Source: Methylotenera_A sp036676175
GTDB taxonomy: Bacteria > Pseudomonadota > Gammaproteobacteria > Burkholderiales > Methylophilaceae
NCBI GenBank assembly: GCA_036676175.1
Contig: JAKFDL010000071.1
Coordinates: 1-57,523 of the forward strand
Direction of reading: 5' to 3'
Length of the DNA stretch: 57,523 nucleotides
The translations under genes were made by a program, and so were the position numbers. Below, in pieces: positions 7,727 to 15,556 of this stretch. Each line of letters opens with the position of its first letter. Within the stretch, counting starts at the first letter, position 1. The notes below the pieces were generated by a model. It was not told where the DNA came from. It searched no databases and was given only the letters and a program-made list of their open reading frames with translations.

Positions 7727-8544
7727 ATCGTGTAGGTATTGATAAATTGCAACCATGCCAGCGATGCAAGGTAAAACATAATTTCGCTGATTTGCTGAAT
7801 GGCGCCTAAAGTATCACCCGTGTAACCGCCCAGTTTGCGCTTGAGTAACATTCGCCACCACCACCAAACTGCAGCAACAGCGCCTAAAAGCAATAAAAGG
7901 AGGCTCACCGTTACACGCCAATTGCCTAGACTGTTTTGTACCAGCGCAAGCAATATCAGCAAAGGCAGTAAACCAAATATGTTTGCAACCCATAAATCCA
8001 CACGCGAAACTTCAGTCGCTAACGGCTTGGCTTTACCACTTGATTTGGTATAAGGCAGGGCCACCATCAGCCAAACCGCGCTTAGACGACTCAAAGCATG
8101 TGCACAAATTAACACGGCCATCACCGTATCTGCATGCATAGCAACAAGTAGTTGGTACTTACCCATCAGTGCCATAAATAATGCAATTGCGCCATAGGTG
8201 CCTAGCCTGGAGTCTTGCATAATAGCAAGCACTTGCTCTCGCCCCCAGCCTCCACCTAGGCCATCAGCACTATCGGATAAACCATCCTCATGGAATGCTC
8301 CTGTAGCAAAAATTGTGGCGGCCATACTGATAAGCACGGCAATGGAATGCGTAAAAACTTGCATCGCCAGATAAAAAGCAGCAACACCTAACAATCCAAC
8401 GATGCAGCCAACAAGTGGAAAATACTTAACACAGCGATTAAGGTCTGATTCTTGAAAATCAGCGTTACTAGGTACCGGGATACGAGTAAAAAACCCAACC
8501 GCCAACAGAAAATTGTGCCATTCGTTTTTAAGCTGCTTTAACAT
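7723..8544 (-). CDS. cobS: Adenosylcobinamide-GDP ribazoletransferase
   Basis: CobS joins AdoCbi-GDP to alpha-ribazole (phosphate) in the inner membrane to finish cobalamin. The 273-residue product is hydrophobic with several membrane segments. It carries the family motif FHEDGLSDSADGLGGG (with the DxxxD metal-binding aspartates), the N-terminal FFTRIPVP, and GYTGDTLGA near the C-terminus. The start codon shares a base with the cobT stop (TAATG), and the end overlaps cobC by four bases. Confidence 0.95.
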   Translation of the reverse strand: MLKQLKNEWHNFLLAVGFFTRIPVPSNADFQESDLNRCVKYFPLVGCIVGLLGVAAFYLAMQVFTHSIAVLISMAATIFATGAFHEDGLSDSADGLGGGWGREQVLAIMQDSRLGTYGAIALFMALMGKYQLLVAMHADTVMAVLICAHALSRLSAVWLMVALPYTKSSGKAKPLATEVSRVDLWVANIFGLLPLLILLALVQNSLGNWRVTVSLLLLLLGAVAAVWWWWRMLLKRKLGGYTGDTLGAIQQISEIMFYLASLAWLQFINTYTI

Positions 8545-9596
8545 TATTCAGTCACTTCTGTGCTTTTACTGACGCCAGCACTTTCAAAACTTGCCATGTC
8601 ATTTAAGAAATTAGCCGCTGCTTGAACAAGCGGGTAAGCCAACGCTACGCCTGTTCCCTCGCCCAAGCGCAGGCCAATATCTAACAGCGGCTTTGCACCT
8701 AAGTAATTAAGAAGTGCGCGGTGTGCATTTTCATCTGAGCGATGTACAAATATACAATATTGCAAAATATTCGGCTGCAGCTTACTTGCAACCAGCAACG
8801 CCGATGTCGCGATAAATCCATCAATCAAGAGTAAGGCCTTTTGCTCAGCTGCACCCAACATGGCACCCACCATCATAGCAATTTCAAAACCGCCAAATGT
8901 ATGTAATGCCTGCATCGGCGTAACTGATGTAAACCCATGTTGTTGTAAGGCCTGTTTTAATATTCTGGTTTTCAGGATAAGCCCTGCATCATCCAAGCCG
9001 GTGCCGCGCCCGACACAATCTTCCATCGGCAAATCACACAACACACTCATTAAGCAGCTAGCAGGAGATGTATTGCCGATACCCATTTCCCCAAAACCAA
9101 GAACGTTGCAGCCTGCGTCTATTTCTTTTTTTACAAGGCTCGCACCCAGTGTAAGCGCTTGCTCACATTGCACCAGTGTCATGGCTGGCGCATGCAAAAA
9201 ATTTACGGTGCCCATGCCAATTTTTGCATGGATTAAATCTGCATGCGGCGAAAATTCAAAATTGACTCCCGCATCCACAATGCGCAGTTGCATATTATTT
9301 TGTTTTGCAAACACATTAATGGCAGCGCCACCTACCAAAAAATTATGCACCATTTGGGCAGTCACCGTCTGTGGATAGGGACTGACGCCACTTGCAACAA
9401 TGCCGTGGTCACCCGCAAACACGAGTATGGTAGGCTTGCTTAATTGGGGTGTTAATGTATTTTGAATCAAACCAATTTGCAGCGCGATATCTTCCAGATA
9501 ACCTAGCGAACCGATTGGTTTGGTTTTATGGGCTATTTTTTGCTGTAAGGCGAATGTCAGGGTGCTATCAAGCTGCGATATTTGAAATGTTTGCAT
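8544..9596 (-). CDS. cobT: Nicotinate-nucleotide-DMB phosphoribosyltransferase
   Basis: CobT transfers ribose phosphate from nicotinate mononucleotide to DMB, giving alpha-ribazole phosphate, and so uses the BluB product. The 350-residue product has FAGDHGIVASGVSPYPQ, GEMGIGNTSPAS, GRGTGLDD and the C-terminal RLGEGTGVALAYPL, whose Glu is the catalytic base in the family. It heads cobT-cobS-cobC. Only about 67 bases separate it from the upstream lipoprotein gene, most of them occupied by that gene's terminator. No second cobalamin riboswitch is present here, so how this operon responds to B12 is unclear. Confidence 0.95.
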   Translation of the reverse strand: MQTFQISQLDSTLTFALQQKIAHKTKPIGSLGYLEDIALQIGLIQNTLTPQLSKPTILVFAGDHGIVASGVSPYPQTVTAQMVHNFLVGGAAINVFAKQNNMQLRIVDAGVNFEFSPHADLIHAKIGMGTVNFLHAPAMTLVQCEQALTLGASLVKKEIDAGCNVLGFGEMGIGNTSPASCLMSVLCDLPMEDCVGRGTGLDDAGLILKTRILKQALQQHGFTSVTPMQALHTFGGFEIAMMVGAMLGAAEQKALLLIDGFIATSALLVASKLQPNILQYCIFVHRSDENAHRALLNYLGAKPLLDIGLRLGEGTGVALAYPLVQAAANFLNDMASFESAGVSKSTEVTE

Positions 9597-9611
9597 AGCT
9601 AAAGTGTAAAT

Positions 9612-9643
9612 GAAAAACCCACAAAACCTAACGGCTTTGTGGG
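9612..9643 (-). terminator. Rho-independent terminator after the lipoprotein gene
   Basis: On the minus strand, CCCACAAAG and TTTTGTGGG form a stem closed by a short loop and followed by TTTTTC. It lies between the lipoprotein stop and the cobT start, so it should end the lipoprotein transcript. Confidence 0.85.
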
Positions 9644-9663
9644 CTTATTCTGTGTAATTTATA

Positions 9664-9939
9664 TTATTTTGTCGCGTCAGCAGCAGCTTTTTTAGCCGCT
9701 TCCACGGCATCAGCCGCTTCTTCTTTTGCTTCTGTAGCCGCTTCTTTGGTGGCATCAACCGCCTCGCCCATTTCTTCTTTGGCTTCCTCAGCTACTGCGC
9801 CAGCTGCTTCTTTAGTAGCATCAACTGCCTCACTTACTTCTTCCTTCATATTATCTACTGCATCATCCGATTTGTTACAACCAGCTAATAGTGTTGCTGC
9901 AAAAACGCCTGCTAATAGGACACGTAAAAAAATATTCAT
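9664..9939 (-). CDS. Small lipoprotein with amphipathic Ala/Glu/Lys repeats
   Basis: The 91-residue product has a lipoprotein signal with lipobox LLAGC (Cys21). Asn follows at +2, so the outer membrane is its likely site. The rest is low-complexity helix built from Ala, Glu, Lys and Asp, and the ten-residue unit EAVDATKEAA occurs exactly twice (about 37-46 and 59-68). Such repeats resemble LEA/apolipoprotein-like 11-mers and small stress lipoproteins, but no defined family can be claimed. I use the second of two adjacent ATGs, seven bases after GGAG. It follows kbp on the same strand after about 38 bases and may be cotranscribed with it. Confidence 0.75.
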   Translation of the reverse strand: MNIFLRVLLAGVFAATLLAGCNKSDDAVDNMKEEVSEAVDATKEAAGAVAEEAKEEMGEAVDATKEAATEAKEEAADAVEAAKKAAADATK

Positions 9940-9977
9940 CATGTAACTCCTTATTAAAAAATTATTGTCTTCTAAAT

Positions 9978-10478
9978 TTATTGTGGTGGAATCCGCAGCA
10001 TTTGGCCAGGGTAAATTTTATCCGGATGGCTAAGCATAGGTTTATTGGCCTCGAAAATTTTCATATAGGCATTAGCGTTGCCATAAAAGTCTTTTGCCAC
10101 TTTAGATAACGTATCGCCGCGCACCACGGTGTAAAATTCTGGCTCCGACTCGGCCTCGATCACTCCCAGCTGGTCTTGTACATGCTCAACACCCGCTACA
10201 TTTCCGCAGCATAATAAAATCTTTTCTTTGGTTTCTTGATCTTTTGCCATGCCCTGCACAATCACTGTGCCGGATGCACCATCAAACCCTATCGTCAAAC
10301 CTTCTGCAGTTAAATTCATTTTTGCTACATAATTGGCTATTGCGTTTGCAGCTGCACGGTTAGCAGCATCGACATTCACTGGCGTTGGGTTTGCTTTTGC
10401 AGCTGCCTCCGTTGCTTTGGCCTCTCCAATTCCAAACAACTTTTCCCCTGCTTCTTTAATAAATGAAAACATGCCCAT
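9978..10478 (-). CDS. kbp: Potassium-binding protein Kbp (BON-LysM)
   Basis: The 166-residue product aligns along its length with E. coli YgaU/Kbp, a cytoplasmic K+-binding protein. The N-terminus MGMFSFIKEAGEKLFG is nearly the same. A BON-like segment follows (about 55-105, with GTVIVQGMAKDQETKEKILL) and then a LysM domain (about 112-166, FYTVVRGDTLSKVAKDFYGN to YPGQMLRIP). Compared with E. coli the BON region holds an extra CC pair (LLCCGN). It lies upstream of the repeat lipoprotein on the same strand; osmotic-stress context is plausible but not shown. Confidence 0.9.
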   Translation of the reverse strand: MGMFSFIKEAGEKLFGIGEAKATEAAAKANPTPVNVDAANRAAANAIANYVAKMNLTAEGLTIGFDGASGTVIVQGMAKDQETKEKILLCCGNVAGVEHVQDQLGVIEAESEPEFYTVVRGDTLSKVAKDFYGNANAYMKIFEANKPMLSHPDKIYPGQMLRIPPQ

Positions 10479-10600
10479 TACGCTCTCCTTACTGAATTAT
10501 TAAGTACGTTTAGGAATAGGTATTCATTCACCCAGTAGACCAATCATAGTTCAATTAATTTAGTTTTACCACTCTTGCGGATAATTTAATTGCGAGGGAT

Positions 10601-10636
10601 GTGCCTATAAATGTTTAAGTTTGCTATAATGCGCGA
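10601..10636 (+). promoter_or_regulatory. Promoter of tRNA-Phe with stringent-type discriminator
   Basis: A consensus TATAAT at 10625-10630 is preceded by TGC, giving an extended -10 element. It is followed by GCGCGAC, a GC-rich discriminator typical of ppGpp/DksA-repressed stable RNA promoters. The -35 region is weak. Position relative to the tRNA start (10669) is as expected. Confidence 0.65.
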
Positions 10637-10668
10637 CTTGCAAATAACGATAAGCGTTTTTGCAGACT

Positions 10669-10744
10669 GGCCGGATAGCTCAGTCGGTAGAGCAGCGGAT
10701 TGAAAATCCGCGTGTCGCAGGTTCGATTCCCGCTCCGGCCACCA
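10669..10744 (+). tRNA. tRNA-Phe (GAA)
   Basis: This 76-base cloverleaf has an encoded CCA end, an acceptor GGCCGGA paired with TCCGGCC, D-arm GCTCAGTCGGTAGAGC, anticodon loop TTGAAAA with GAA at its centre, and T-loop GGTTCGATTCC. It stands alone with its own promoter and terminator. Confidence 0.98.
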
Positions 10745-10752
10745 GTATTTAG

Positions 10753-10778
10753 AAAGCCCACAGAAATGTGGGCTTTTT
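10753..10778 (+). terminator. Terminator after tRNA-Phe
   Basis: The stem GCCCACA / TGTGGGC with loop GAAA is followed by a T-run. It lies about ten bases beyond the tRNA CCA end. Confidence 0.92.
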
Positions 10779-10816
10779 TATTTTTGTGACTCTACTCTGT
10801 CTCAATTGCTTGATAA

Positions 10817-11128
10817 TTAATTTGCGAATTTTAAAATTTCATCTAGCAAGCCAGGGAAACGCTTGTTGATGTCATCGCTACGCAAAACATTCCGATTTTC
10901 TACACCAACTTTGCCTGTTCGGATAATGCCAGCTTCACGCAAAATACGGAAATGATGTGAAAGTGTGGACTTTGCCATATTCGGGCAAGGCGCAGCTTCA
11001 GAGCAGGAAATGCAATCATTCTTCTTAATCATATTACCTACGATGCGCAAGCGCATTGGGTCAGCCAGTGCGCCAAGCACGCCTGCAAGTGTAATATCTT
11101 CTACAGATGGGTGAACAAACTGAACCAT
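10817..11128 (-). CDS. ArsR-family transcriptional repressor
   Basis: The 103-residue winged-helix protein has the ArsR fold: LAGVLGALADPMRLRIV, then the recognition helix region MAKSTLSHHFRILREAGII (51-69), then a beta wing. Three cysteines (39, 42 and 48; CISC plus APC) precede the recognition helix, which suggests metal or redox sensing. It is divergent from the SDR gene, with a 31-base inverted repeat between them. I start at MVQFVHP: the longer reading runs back into the operator. The ATG lies at about +2 from a good predicted promoter (TTGAAC, 17 bases, TATAAT) and has no Shine-Dalgarno, so a leaderless message is possible. Confidence 0.88.
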   Translation of the reverse strand: MVQFVHPSVEDITLAGVLGALADPMRLRIVGNMIKKNDCISCSEAAPCPNMAKSTLSHHFRILREAGIIRTGKVGVENRNVLRSDDINKRFPGLLDEILKFAN

Positions 11129-11150
11129 GAATAAAATTATACAGCAACCA

Positions 11151-11190
11151 TTGACATAGTTCAATAGTTCAATTATATTGAACTATTGAA
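11151..11190. promoter_or_regulatory. Divergent promoter and ArsR-type operator
   Basis: An inverted repeat with 14-base arms and a 3-base centre spans 11160-11190 (TTCAATAGTTCAAT / ATTGAACTATTGAA). For the SDR gene, TTGACA at 11151-11156 and TATATT at 11174-11179 are 17 bases apart, so the repeat covers the spacer and the -10. For the arsR gene, the -35 (TTGAAC, 11164-11159) lies in the left arm and the -10 (TATAAT) at 11141-11136. A regulator bound here should block both genes. Binding by the adjacent ArsR protein is an inference. Confidence 0.88.
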
Positions 11191-11242
11191 TGATATTTCA
11201 TCATTTAAATTTAGATTCAAAAGTTCACGAATGGAGATGAAG

Positions 11243-11995
11243 ATGAGTAAGAGATTAACAGGAAAAGTCGCTTTAGTTACTGGTGCATCCAAAGGCATAG
11301 GCGCTGCGATAGCGTTGCGTTTGGCAGATGAGGGGGCACTGGTTGCTGTAAATTATAGCTCTAGCAAAGAAGGTGCTGACCGCGTGGTGGCTGAAATTAT
11401 CTCCAAAGGTGGCAAAGCTGTAGCTGTGCATGGTAATCTTTCCGAACCACAACAAATTAAAGGTGTTATTGATGCAACCAAAAAAGCATTTGGTGTAATC
11501 GATATTCTTGTAAATAATGCAGGCGTGTATGAATTTGCACCACTAGACAGTATTACTCCAGACCACTTTCACAAACAGTTTAATCTAAATGTGCTGGGCT
11601 TGTTGCTCACAACACAAGAGGCAGTGCGAGCATTTAGCGATAAAGGCGGCAGTATCGTGAATATTAGCTCTGGCGTTTCTACCATTACCCCGCCAAATAG
11701 CGCTGTATACACCGCCACGAAAGGTGCAGTGGATGCGATTACCATGGTGTTATCCAAAGAATTAGCGGCAAATAAAATTCGTGTGAATTCAGTAAATCCG
11801 GGCATGATTGCAACCGAAGGCGTGGTAACAGCAGGATTTCACGAAGGTGATATGCGTACTTGGATTGAATCAGTTACACCAATGGGCCGTATCGGTACCG
11901 TGGAAGAAATCGCTTCCGTTGTAGCCTTTCTTGCATCCGAAGATGCGGCATATGTGACAGGTGAAACCCTGCATGTTACGGGAGGTTTGCGCTAA
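11243..11995 (+). CDS. SDR-family oxidoreductase (FabG-like)
   Basis: This is a classical short-chain dehydrogenase/reductase of 250 residues. It has the NAD(P)-binding motif TGASKGIG (13-20), NNAG, and the catalytic Ser...Tyr-x-x-x-Lys (SGVS then YTATK). The C-terminal ASEDAAYVTGETLHVTGG is typical of the FabG/3-ketoacyl reductase group; the true substrate is unknown. The start used has GGAG six bases upstream. A longer reading begins at the predicted transcription start itself and is not credible. Expression is probably controlled by the divergent ArsR protein through the shared operator. Confidence 0.92.
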   Translation: MSKRLTGKVALVTGASKGIGAAIALRLADEGALVAVNYSSSKEGADRVVAEIISKGGKAVAVHGNLSEPQQIKGVIDATKKAFGVIDILVNNAGVYEFAPLDSITPDHFHKQFNLNVLGLLLTTQEAVRAFSDKGGSIVNISSGVSTITPPNSAVYTATKGAVDAITMVLSKELAANKIRVNSVNPGMIATEGVVTAGFHEGDMRTWIESVTPMGRIGTVEEIASVVAFLASEDAAYVTGETLHVTGGLR

Positions 11996-12172
11996 TAAAT
12001 CGAATTGTTTCAGGCGGCATGTTTATGTAGAGACAGTAAAACGATAGATATGCCGCTTTTGCATCAGTTGTCAGATACTGCTATAAATAAATCTGGGATT
12101 CTTGATTGAAGCGCAAAGCGAAACAGGTCTTTTTCGTTGTAAAATCAGCGGTTTATTTTTCAGGTCTGTTTT

Positions 12173-13354
12173 GTGAACAAGTTTATTGATTGGATAAAAG
12201 GTTTTTATCCCCAACCTATTGTTGTTAATTTTATAGAGCGGTTTCGTGCATGTGTTGGAGCGCTCTTAGGCATTATACTCACAAGTATTCTTACATATTG
12301 GCTAGTAGGATCATCCAATGCGCTACCATTACTGATGGCGCCGATTGGAGCCTCAGCAGTATTGTTGTTTGCAATACCTGCTAGCCCTTTAGCCCAACCG
12401 TGGTCTATTTTAGGTGGCAATCTAATTGCCGCTACCGTAGGGGTTACCACTGCCATTTTAATTAATGATGTGGTGGTTGCTGCGGCAGTTGCATTAAGCG
12501 TCTCAATTGCATTGATGTTTACCCTGCGATGCCTGCACCCACCAAGTGGTGCTGTTGCATTATCAGCAGTATTAGGAGACTCGGCAATCCATGGACTAGG
12601 TTATTATTTTGTTGTTTTCCCAGTAGGGATAAACTCACTGCTATTATTAGTTGTTGCGTTAGCTTATAACAACGCCACGCGCCGCACTTATCCTCACCCT
12701 ATTCTTACAGAATCAAATTTGAATCAATCCGTGCCTCCAGAAATGCGTTTCGGTTTTACTACTGAAGATTTAAATGAAGTTTTGAAGGAATATAATCAGG
12801 TCATAGACGTCAGTCGCGATGATTTACAGCTATTACTCCAACAAACTGAGATGCATGCGTATCGCCGAAGATTTGGTGAAATTACCTGCGCTGAAATCAT
12901 GTCCAAAGATGTGATTAGTGTAGAGTTTGGAACTGAGTTGGAAGAGGCTTGGGGACTGCTGAGAAAAAATAAAATTAAGGCCTTGCCTGTCGTAGATAGG
13001 GCACATCGAGTAATAGGCATCCTTACACAAGTTGACTTCATGAAACATGCCAATTTAGAATTGCTAGAGGGCCTGGAAAATAAGCTTAAAGATTTTATTA
13101 GAAGGACTGCAGGGGTTTACTCCCTAAAACCAGAAGTCGCTGGGCAAATCATGACTTCAAAAGTAGTTACTGCAAATGCCAATATGCATATCATTGAACT
13201 TATTCCATTGATGACACAAAACAATTTGCATCAACACATTCCAGTCATTGATGCAGACCGTAAACTGGTTGGAATCGTTACTCAGTCAGATTTAGTATCT
13301 GCACTTTATCACAGCCGTATTTCTAATACCCGCACTTTAGGCTTATCTTCTTAG
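12173..13354 (+). CDS. HPP-family membrane protein with CBS pair
   Basis: The 393-residue product has an N-terminal HPP membrane domain (about 20-170). It shows the marker segments APIGASAVLLFAIPASPLAQ, SILGGNLIAATVG and LRCLHPPSGAVAL. A C-terminal pair of CBS domains follows (about 240-295 and 325-385; IMSKDVISV and IMTSKVVTA openings). CBS pairs usually bind adenine nucleotides. HPP proteins are poorly understood; a plant member has been linked to nitrite transport. The start is GTG, about eight bases after CAGG. A 170-base gap separates it from the SDR gene, and a possible terminator follows. Confidence 0.9.
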   Translation: MNKFIDWIKGFYPQPIVVNFIERFRACVGALLGIILTSILTYWLVGSSNALPLLMAPIGASAVLLFAIPASPLAQPWSILGGNLIAATVGVTTAILINDVVVAAAVALSVSIALMFTLRCLHPPSGAVALSAVLGDSAIHGLGYYFVVFPVGINSLLLLVVALAYNNATRRTYPHPILTESNLNQSVPPEMRFGFTTEDLNEVLKEYNQVIDVSRDDLQLLLQQTEMHAYRRRFGEITCAEIMSKDVISVEFGTELEEAWGLLRKNKIKALPVVDRAHRVIGILTQVDFMKHANLELLEGLENKLKDFIRRTAGVYSLKPEVAGQIMTSKVVTANANMHIIELIPLMTQNNLHQHIPVIDADRKLVGIVTQSDLVSALYHSRISNTRTLGLSS

Positions 13355-13398
13355 AATTCAGCTTCCATCACTCCTTAGTAATCTCTTTTGAAACCACC

Positions 13399-13420
13399 AA
13401 ATAGGCCTTTGGCTTATTTT
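13399..13420 (+). terminator. Possible terminator after the HPP-CBS gene
   Basis: A 9-bp stem with one G-U pair (AAATAGGCC / GGCTTATTT, loop TTT) lies about 45 bases past the stop. The T-run after it is short, so confidence is moderate. Confidence 0.45.
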
Positions 13421-13440
13421 GATATGAGACCACCCATTCT

Positions 13441-13459
13441 ATATACCTATAAAGTATAT
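13441..13459. promoter_or_regulatory. Candidate LysR-type site upstream of the sulfate genes
   Basis: ATATAC-N7-GTATAT fits the ATAC-N7-GTAT (T-N11-A) pattern of LysR-type regulators, the class of CysB. It lies about 80-100 bases ahead of the YezD-type gene that opens the sulfate island. A related stretch is found ahead of the second sbp gene. CysB as the ligand is an inference. Confidence 0.4.
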
Positions 13460-13538
13460 CAATATAATTACAAATTCTTTTTAATTATTTAAGAGCTTTG
13501 TTAAAGTGCGTTCATTCGATGAAATAGGCATAAAACAA

Positions 13539-13733
13539 ATGAGCCAACTTAAACAAAAATTGCAAGATACAGATAATGCAGTGCTGCACGCAGTAGAGCG
13601 TGCTATTGCCTTAGTGCAGCAACAAACTGGATATGGCTCAATTGAAATTACAGTACACGATGGCCGTGTAACGCAAATTGAACGAAGAGAAAAAGTGCGA
13701 TTTGAACACAAAGCCGGCCAATCAAAAATTTAA
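13539..13733 (+). CDS. YezD-family (DUF2292) small protein
   Basis: This is a 64-residue protein with a helical N-terminus and the family's core GYGSIEITVHDGRVTQIERREKVRF. YezD/DUF2292 proteins of this size often sit with sulfate or sulfonate assimilation genes, and their biochemical role is unknown. Here it opens such a set, about 100 bases ahead of the porin gene. I chose the ATG (MSQLKQK) with AGG about ten bases upstream over a GTG start 33 bases earlier. Confidence 0.8.
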   Translation: MSQLKQKLQDTDNAVLHAVERAIALVQQQTGYGSIEITVHDGRVTQIERREKVRFEHKAGQSKI

Positions 13734-13831
13734 GCTTCAACAACGATAAAGCTACCTGATAACCGGAGCTACACAAATTAATTAATCAAACTCTGACCAG
13801 ACCACTGGAAGAAAGATAAGGAGTTTTGATA

Positions 13832-15457
13832 ATGCAACACAAGAAAATAGTATCCGCTTTAGTTTTGTCTGGCTTTTTCAGTAGTCCAGTCACAACATTT
13901 GCCAATGACAATACAGAGCTTGAAGAGCTGCGTGGTTTAGTACAAGAGCTAAGCCAGCAAGTAAAGGTATTGGCACGTAAAGGCGAAATAACCGAAGAAG
14001 AAATAGCTGCTGCCAAGAAAACCACACCTGTAGTTAAAGCCAGTGAAAAAGGTTTTGGGTTGGAGTCAGCGGATGGCAAAAACGTAATTAAACTGCGTGG
14101 TTTATTACAGGCCGATTATCGTTCGTTCCAGCAAGGAGCCAATGATGTGCGAGGCCGCTCAAACGGGCGCGCAGGAAATCTTGATGGTGATGGTTTTCAT
14201 GAGGCAAATGACACGGGTTTATTGCGTCGTGTGCGCCCAACGATTGAAGGCACGGTTCTTGGTAAATACGACTATCGTTTTACACCAGACTTTGGTAACG
14301 GTAATTCTGTAATTGTTGACGCATACCTAGATGCACGCTTAGACCCTGCATTCAAACTCCGCGCAGGTAAATACAAGCCGTTTGTGGGCCTAGAGCGCTT
14401 ACAGGGCGGCGGTGACATTAAATTTGTCGAGCGTAGTTACGTGACCAATGCAATTTTGCCGAATCGCGATGTGGGTATATCACTCTATGGTGATATTTTT
14501 GGCGAAAAACTGAATTACGCCTTTGGTATCAATAACGGCGTAGTAGATGGCGGCAATATTAGCTCTGGTAGTGAATTTGAAGGCAACAAAGAATTTACAG
14601 CTCGCCTATTTGCCACCCCTTTTAAAGATGAAACAAATGCACTTGCTGGCCTAGGCTTTGGCATTGCGGGTACTACTACCAATATTGATGGTGAGAAGAA
14701 TTTGAACTTTACCGACTCAAGTGCTGCAGATGCTACTCGAAATGGTTTGCCTAGTTATGTCACTAATGGTCAACAAACATTTTTCCGCTATGGCGGCGGC
14801 ATAGTTGCTGATGGAAGTCGCACTCGCATTGCACCACAAGCCAATTGGTACTATGGTCCATTCGGCTTAATTACGGAATATGCCAGAGTATCTCAAGACG
14901 TAAGTAAAGCTGTTGGTGGTTCGCCTGCAGCCGGTGGTGGGTTACCTGCTGGTTTCAATGGTGTCTTAGAGAATACGGATAGAAAATTAAAGCATGATGC
15001 TTGGCAAATTGCAGGCTCTTATTTAATCACCGGCGAAGATGCATCCTTCAAAGGAGTGAAGCCGAAAAATGATTTTGATTTAGATAAAGGCGGCTGGGGT
15101 GCCTGGGAGTTGGTAGCACGATACAGCGAAATTAACTTAGATGAAGATACCTTTAAAAACGCGAATGGCGTCAACTCAGGAGAGTTCGGTGGAACTGCGA
15201 CGGCAGCCCAAGCAGCTGGTTTGGCATACTCGGATCTTTCTAGAAGTGCTAAGTCTGCCAAATCCTGGACAGCAGGTGTGAATTGGTACCTGAATCAAAA
15301 TGCAAAAATTCAGTTGAATTACGAGCACACCAGCTTTGATGGTGGTGACCTTGCAGAAGGTTTGCCGCAGGCGACCAATGCCAATGCATCCGCGTCGAAT
15401 GTACGTGATCGTGAAAGCGAAGAAGCAATACTTGCGCGTCTTCAACTTGCATTCTAA
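13832..15457 (+). CDS. OprP/OprO-like outer-membrane porin
   Basis: The 541-residue product has a signal peptide ending near TFA. A short coiled coil follows (ELEELRGLVQELSQQVKVL), then a long beta-barrel region. It shows typical OprO/OprP features: LRGLLQADYR, LLRRVRPTIEGTVLGKYDYR, and a C-terminal RLQLAF ending in Phe. The Pseudomonas prototypes are trimeric phosphate/polyphosphate porins. Here the gene lies between a YezD-type gene and a sulfate-binding protein, so an anion channel serving sulfate is a reasonable inference. AAGGAG lies eight bases before the ATG. Confidence 0.85.
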   Translation: MQHKKIVSALVLSGFFSSPVTTFANDNTELEELRGLVQELSQQVKVLARKGEITEEEIAAAKKTTPVVKASEKGFGLESADGKNVIKLRGLLQADYRSFQQGANDVRGRSNGRAGNLDGDGFHEANDTGLLRRVRPTIEGTVLGKYDYRFTPDFGNGNSVIVDAYLDARLDPAFKLRAGKYKPFVGLERLQGGGDIKFVERSYVTNAILPNRDVGISLYGDIFGEKLNYAFGINNGVVDGGNISSGSEFEGNKEFTARLFATPFKDETNALAGLGFGIAGTTTNIDGEKNLNFTDSSAADATRNGLPSYVTNGQQTFFRYGGGIVADGSRTRIAPQANWYYGPFGLITEYARVSQDVSKAVGGSPAAGGGLPAGFNGVLENTDRKLKHDAWQIAGSYLITGEDASFKGVKPKNDFDLDKGGWGAWELVARYSEINLDEDTFKNANGVNSGEFGGTATAAQAAGLAYSDLSRSAKSAKSWTAGVNWYLNQNAKIQLNYEHTSFDGGDLAEGLPQATNANASASNVRDRESEEAILARLQLAF

Positions 15458-15556
15458 TTTAATCGGATAAGAAATTTGAAGGATATATAAATGACTTGTT
15501 GCTGCTAAATAAAAATTTAAAACATTCAACACAATTCAACTTTTAAAGGATTAAAC

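Noticed and set aside
8860..9378. 172-codon frame opposite cobT
   Set aside because: It lies fully inside the well-supported cobT gene, with no start signal or family similarity.
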